Positions 59,997 through 64,000 of a stretch of 64,000 nucleotides of DNA are shown piece after piece. The DNA is from Dyadobacter luteus (GTDB taxonomy: Bacteria; Bacteroidota; Bacteroidia; Cytophagales; Spirosomataceae): NCBI RefSeq assembly GCF_003383615.1, contig NZ_QNUL01000006.1, positions 1 through 64,000 of the forward strand, written 5' to 3'. The position numbers were made by a program, and so were the translations under genes. Each line of letters starts with the position of its first letter. Positions within the stretch are counted from its first letter, which is position 1. The notes below the pieces were generated by a model. That model was not told the DNA's origin. It did no database searches and saw only the letters and a list, made by a program, of their open reading frames with translations.

Positions 59997-61807
59997 TACA
60001 GGGTTTCGGTTGCTTCAAATTGAAGTTTGATCAGATTGGCGTAAAGTCCGTTATCGATGAGGGAAAGTTGCTGGTGTGTACCGGATTCAACGATTTGTCC
60101 TTCACGAATTACATATATCTGATCCACTTTGCGAATGGTGGCAAGGCGATGTGCGATTACAATGGTCGTTCTGTTCTGCATCAGCTCGTCCAGTGCAATT
60201 TGTACCAGTTTTTCGGACTCGGCATCCAAAGAACTGGTTGCCTCATCCAGAATCAGAATTTTAGGGTCTTTCAATATGGCTCTCGCAATAGCAATACGTT
60301 GCCGTTGTCCGCCAGAAAGTTTGATACCTCTCTCGCCAACAATCGTTTCCATTTTCTCAGGAAATGATTCGATGAATTCCAGCGCATGAGCACGTCGTGC
60401 GGCATCATACACTTCTTCAGGCGTGGCGGAGGGCTTTCCATACAAAATATTCTCACTGATTGTTCCGCCAAAAAGCATCACTTCCTGAGGTACGACAGCA
60501 ATATTTTTACGCATTTCGGAAATACCGTATTCGGTAAGCGGTTTTCCGTCAATCAGAATCTGACCTGACTGATAATCGTAAAAGCGTAGCAGCAGTTGAA
60601 TGATCGTCGATTTTCCTGCACCGCTGTAACCAACAAGCGCGATTTTTTCGCCCGCCCTGATATCAAATGTGATACCTTTCAGAACAGGAAGATCCTGACG
60701 GGAAGGATAGGAGAAATGTACATGATTATAACTGACATGTCCGTCGATTTTAGCTGCGGGCATATTGGCTGTTTCTTCAAACTGAATTTCAGGATCTTCT
60801 CCAAGAATTTCAAACAGCCTTTCTGAAGCGCCCACCGTTTTGTTGATTTGTGCGTACAAATCTCCCATTCCGCTTATAGAGGCACCGATAAAGGTTGTGT
60901 ATAAAATGAATGTGAACAGATCGGCAAGGTTCATTTCTCCCGCTTGGACCAGTCCGGCTCCGAACCAAACTACGCCCACTATTCCTCCGAATAAGGCAAG
61001 AATTACAAAGGAGGCAAAACCACCTCTGAACTTGGCTGCATATAAAGACAGATTGACTACACGGCCAAGAATGGTTGTGTAACGACTAATTTCGAGATGT
61101 TCGTTCGTAAACGCCTTTACGACATTGACCGACTGAAATGTCTCTTCCGCTACGACGTTAGCTGCGGCAAGCTCATCCTGAGCCTTTTTGGAAAGCCGAC
61201 GCATGTGTCTGCCGAAGAAAACAGACGCTACAACCAGAAACGGAAAAGTTGCCAGCATGAAGAGTGTGAGTTTCCAGGAAGTATAAAAGAGAATTCCGAT
61301 ACCTACTACAAGTGTGGCTATTTGACGGAAAAGCTCCGCAATGGTGAAAGACAGCAGCCCCTGAAGCTGTGATATATCGGATGTTATTCTGCTCGTTAGT
61401 TCTCCGACACGCTTTTGTTCCAGATAAGTAATAGGTAGGGTCACAATTCTGCTGAAAACATCACTACGGATGTTTAACATGGACCTTTCGCTTACGAGCG
61501 TAAACAGATATATCCTGAAATAGGAAAACAAGGCCTGTAAGATGAGAATCACAAACAAGAGGATGGTTACCTGATTGATCGTGTACACTGACTTTCCCTC
61601 TATTACTTCGATGATGCTCCCGATCAGTTTAGGAAAAGCAAGAGATGTAGCTGTGGACAAAACCAAAAAGAGCATTCCGGCTGCAAATAACCCTTTGTAG
61701 GGGAGTATGTACCTGAATAATTTGATGGTGATTTTTAACCCGTCCCAACTTATTTTTTTTATTGCAAAGGGTGATTTATTCCCTGAATTATTATCATTAC
61801 CATCCAT
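59996..61807 (-). CDS. ABC exporter, fused permease and ATPase (MsbA-like)
   Basis: A 603-residue half-transporter. Six transmembrane helices occupy about residues 30-320, followed by an ATPase domain with Walker A LVGYSGAGKSTIIQLLL, the signature LSGGQRQRIAIARAIL and Walker B ILILDEATSSLD. It is in the lipid/drug exporter class (MsbA-like). The substrate is not known. It is upstream of, and translationally coupled to, the MutS-like gene. Confidence 0.93.
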   Translation of the reverse strand: MDGNDNNSGNKSPFAIKKISWDGLKITIKLFRYILPYKGLFAAGMLFLVLSTATSLAFPKLIGSIIEVIEGKSVYTINQVTILLFVILILQALFSYFRIYLFTLVSERSMLNIRSDVFSRIVTLPITYLEQKRVGELTSRITSDISQLQGLLSFTIAELFRQIATLVVGIGILFYTSWKLTLFMLATFPFLVVASVFFGRHMRRLSKKAQDELAAANVVAEETFQSVNVVKAFTNEHLEISRYTTILGRVVNLSLYAAKFRGGFASFVILALFGGIVGVVWFGAGLVQAGEMNLADLFTFILYTTFIGASISGMGDLYAQINKTVGASERLFEILGEDPEIQFEETANMPAAKIDGHVSYNHVHFSYPSRQDLPVLKGITFDIRAGEKIALVGYSGAGKSTIIQLLLRFYDYQSGQILIDGKPLTEYGISEMRKNIAVVPQEVMLFGGTISENILYGKPSATPEEVYDAARRAHALEFIESFPEKMETIVGERGIKLSGGQRQRIAIARAILKDPKILILDEATSSLDAESEKLVQIALDELMQNRTTIVIAHRLATIRKVDQIYVIREGQIVESGTHQQLSLIDNGLYANLIKLQFEATETL

Positions 61808-62023
61808 TTTAAGCAGTATTCATTATGTTTTTTTTGCGGCAAAAGTTCTAATCTATTGATTTATACAGTGCTGCTTTAATAGGTCAAAAATACGTAAATA
61901 TTGTTGAGTTAATTACGGGAATAAGGATGTGCGGTAACTGGATTGAAACATAATGACACCATATACACGTTACTAAGGTCTATCACAGGTTCTGATTTTA
62001 CAGAACTACACAGGTATACGGAA

Positions 62024-63958
62024 ATGGATAAAAGGAAATACGCTCTTTATACAATTGTTGTCCTCATGGCCTTGATTTACCTCCCGTATACAGGGTATGG
62101 TCAGCCTGTGATTGGTATCAAAGATTCTATAGATCAGCATATTTTTACAGGCAGGGAGATTGAATACCTTGAAGACAAGGCTGGAGACTATAGTTTTGAA
62201 GATATCAAAGCGGGCACTGGTGCGCATCAGTTTCAGTCGTTGTTGAAGAATACGCCTCAGAATTACAATCTGGGATCGGTCTACTGGTATAAAATCAGGA
62301 TCGGTCATAATCCTGAAAGCTCAAAAAACTGGATTTTAGAGCTTTTTGACCAAACTATTGACGATATCACGGTGTATTTGCCTGATAAAGAAGGGAATTA
62401 TGAAAAGCGTGTAACCGGTGATCAGTATCCTTTTCGCCAGCGTGAATACATGCACAAAAATTTTGAGATTAATCTGGATAACCATATCGCTTATCCCGGA
62501 ACGTACTATTTGCGAATCAAGTCGCACCAAAGGGCAGATGTGATCATCGTACTTCGTTCGGTAAGCAGATTCATTCAGTACGCACTGGATGAGTATTTTA
62601 TTTTCGGTATTTTTTATGGAATGGTGCTGGTCTTCAGCTTTTATAATCTGATGATGTATCTGGCTGTACGGCAAGTGCAATATCTGTATTATGTACTTTA
62701 CAATCTCTGTGTGGGCCTTTTTGAAATGTGTATCGATGGAGTCGCCTACCAGTATCTCTGGCCTGATGCTCCGCAATGGAACCAGTACGCGTATGGTATA
62801 GCACTATTTGGAGTTAGTATTTTTGCGTTACAGTTTACCAGAGCACTTTTGTATACACGCAGAAAAGCACCCAGACTTGACAAGTTTATTGTGCTGGTGA
62901 TGGTGGCGCGCACGGTTTGGTTTGTCGTTTGTCTTCTTTTTAATAAAGATTGGTTTAGTTATAAGTTTCTCGAATTGGTGCCGCTGGCGGTTGCCTTTTA
63001 TTCCGGAATTCATATTTACAGACAAGGATATCGTCCTGCCCGCTTCTTTGTTTTGGGATATGCTTTTCTGTCGCTTGGCTTTATTCACAAACTATTGCTG
63101 ATGCTTCATGTGGAAGGGATCAATTTTGGAGTCATCACGTATTATAGTCTGAGTATATGTTTTGTGCTGGAAATGATATTCCTTTCATTCGCTATAGGTG
63201 ATAAGGTACGGATTCTGAAAAAGAAAAAAGACCGGGCGCAGAGGGAGATCATCAGACAAATGACACTTACTGAGAAACTGAAAGATTCCCTGAATACAGA
63301 ATTGGAATCTCAGGTAAAGGAGCGGACCAGAGAAGTTTTTGAAAAATCGGAGATTATAGAAGGACAGAACCGCGAACTGACTGAAATGAATTTGCTTCTC
63401 AAACAGCAGAAGGAAGAGATTGAGCAAATGAATCAACTTTTGGCGCATGACAATGAGGAGTTGCAGACGAATGTGGTGAAGGTAACCAGGGCACGAGTCA
63501 TGTCTGCAGAAGTGGATTTTGAAGAGTTTAGCAAAATATACCCTGATAACGAGAGCTGTTTCAAATTTTTGAGCGGAATAAAATGGAATGAATCGCAGTT
63601 CGAATGCCGGAAATGCGGTCATGATCACTATTTCAACGGACATAGTTCGTATAGTCGCCGATGTGCAAAATGTGACTACGATGAGTCGGTGATCGCACAT
63701 ACCATTTTCCAAAACACCCGGATTCCGATCAACAAGGCCTTTTATATGGTGTTTTTAATTTATACCACAAAGGGCAAAATTTCATCTCATAAGCTTTCTG
63801 AAATTCTTTCAATTCGCCAGAGTACCTGTTGGGCTTACGCAAGTCGTATCAAAAAAGTGATGCAGGACAGGAAGAAGGAACTGGCATCTGCGAAGAGTAC
63901 CGAAGGATGGAGTAAACTCATTCTTGATCATTCCAGTGAGCCTGTTCTCAGGGCATAG
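62024..63958 (+). CDS. 7TMR-DISM receptor fused to an IS1595-transposase-like zinc ribbon/HTH output domain
   Basis: 644 residues from ATG MDKRKYALYT, which starts a signal peptide; a TTG 81 bp upstream is less likely. Order: signal peptide (1-26), 7TMR-DISMED2-type extracellular jelly-roll (about 35-180), seven transmembrane helices (about 190-395), a coiled coil (about 398-490), then a domain at 500-615. That last part begins FSKIYPDNESCFKFLSGIKW, has Cys 528, 531, 547 and 550, then IFQNTRIPINKAFYMVFLIY and a helix-turn-helix (KLSEILSIRQSTCWAYASRI). This is the N-terminal DNA-binding part of IS1595/ISXO2 transposases. The DDE catalytic domain is absent. A role in ligand-triggered DNA binding is inferred. 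Confidence 0.85.
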   Translation: MDKRKYALYTIVVLMALIYLPYTGYGQPVIGIKDSIDQHIFTGREIEYLEDKAGDYSFEDIKAGTGAHQFQSLLKNTPQNYNLGSVYWYKIRIGHNPESSKNWILELFDQTIDDITVYLPDKEGNYEKRVTGDQYPFRQREYMHKNFEINLDNHIAYPGTYYLRIKSHQRADVIIVLRSVSRFIQYALDEYFIFGIFYGMVLVFSFYNLMMYLAVRQVQYLYYVLYNLCVGLFEMCIDGVAYQYLWPDAPQWNQYAYGIALFGVSIFALQFTRALLYTRRKAPRLDKFIVLVMVARTVWFVVCLLFNKDWFSYKFLELVPLAVAFYSGIHIYRQGYRPARFFVLGYAFLSLGFIHKLLLMLHVEGINFGVITYYSLSICFVLEMIFLSFAIGDKVRILKKKKDRAQREIIRQMTLTEKLKDSLNTELESQVKERTREVFEKSEIIEGQNRELTEMNLLLKQQKEEIEQMNQLLAHDNEELQTNVVKVTRARVMSAEVDFEEFSKIYPDNESCFKFLSGIKWNESQFECRKCGHDHYFNGHSSYSRRCAKCDYDESVIAHTIFQNTRIPINKAFYMVFLIYTTKGKISSHKLSEILSIRQSTCWAYASRIKKVMQDRKKELASAKSTEGWSKLILDHSSEPVLRA

Positions 63959-64000
63959 TGTAATATTCTCCCGGTTCTGGTTGAATTATTTCTCTTTTTA

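Overview
The window looks like chromosome of a Bacteroidota, most likely a Cytophagales member close to Dyadobacter or Spirosoma. This placement is inferred from family content and signals, not from a search. The signs are TAnnTTTG-type promoter elements, weak Shine-Dalgarno use, an ECF sigma factor of the Bacteroidota sigma-70 type, a PD40/OmpA envelope protein, a BtuB/BtuG-like pair behind a cobalamin riboswitch, a membrane-anchored MutS homologue, DUF349, DUF4256 and DUF6702 proteins, and several intergenic palindromic repeat families. No rRNA, tRNA or CRISPR array was seen.

Layout. 1-80 holds what looks like the end of an IS21-type element. 0.1-6.8 kb: a LysR regulator diverging from a hypothetical gene plus dps, a small membrane protein, an AHSA1/SRPBCC gene broken by an in-frame TAG, a DUF4256 gene, an arsR-AHSA1-DoxX operon, an HD hydrolase and a KilA-N gene carrying a 34-bp perfect palindrome. 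7-10 kb: ettA and a DUF349 protein. 10.2-16.9 kb: a hexuronate catabolic locus (LacI regulator, orphan ECF sigma factor, uxuA, uxaC, kdgK, kdgA). 17-24.6 kb: mpl, a LOG-family gene, an OmpA/PD40 protein, an MFS transporter, a cytochrome oxidase subunit III, ispE, a Crp-family regulator and an SMR exporter. 24.7-34.1 kb: an M28 peptidase, xylulokinase, a short SSB, a Zn-finger protein, an aldo/keto reductase, an exported SAM-hydrolase-like protein, an SDR with its Crp-type regulator, and a lipoprotein. 34.3-37.4 kb: prfA, a thioredoxin-fold protein, a glyoxalase-fold protein and a DMT transporter. 37.6-41 kb: riboswitch, btuB-like receptor and BtuG-like propeller lipoprotein. 41-53 kb: WG-repeat and TPR proteins, DEAD helicase, fbp, a PIF1-like/HRDC helicase, a hydrolase/DUF3784/propeller trio and uxaB. 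53.4-61.8 kb: lon, DUF6702, rseP, MutS-like and ABC exporter, all on the minus strand. 62-64 kb: a 7TMR-DISM receptor fused to an IS1595-transposase-like zinc ribbon and helix-turn-helix.

How the genes work together. UxaC, UxuA, KdgK and KdgA cover glucuronate to pyruvate plus glyceraldehyde 3-phosphate, except for fructuronate reduction. UxaB, the related tagaturonate reductase, lies 35 kb away. The riboswitch, receptor and propeller lipoprotein form a B12 uptake unit. The most unusual gene is the last one: a membrane receptor whose output domain resembles the DNA-binding half of a transposase with no catalytic half.
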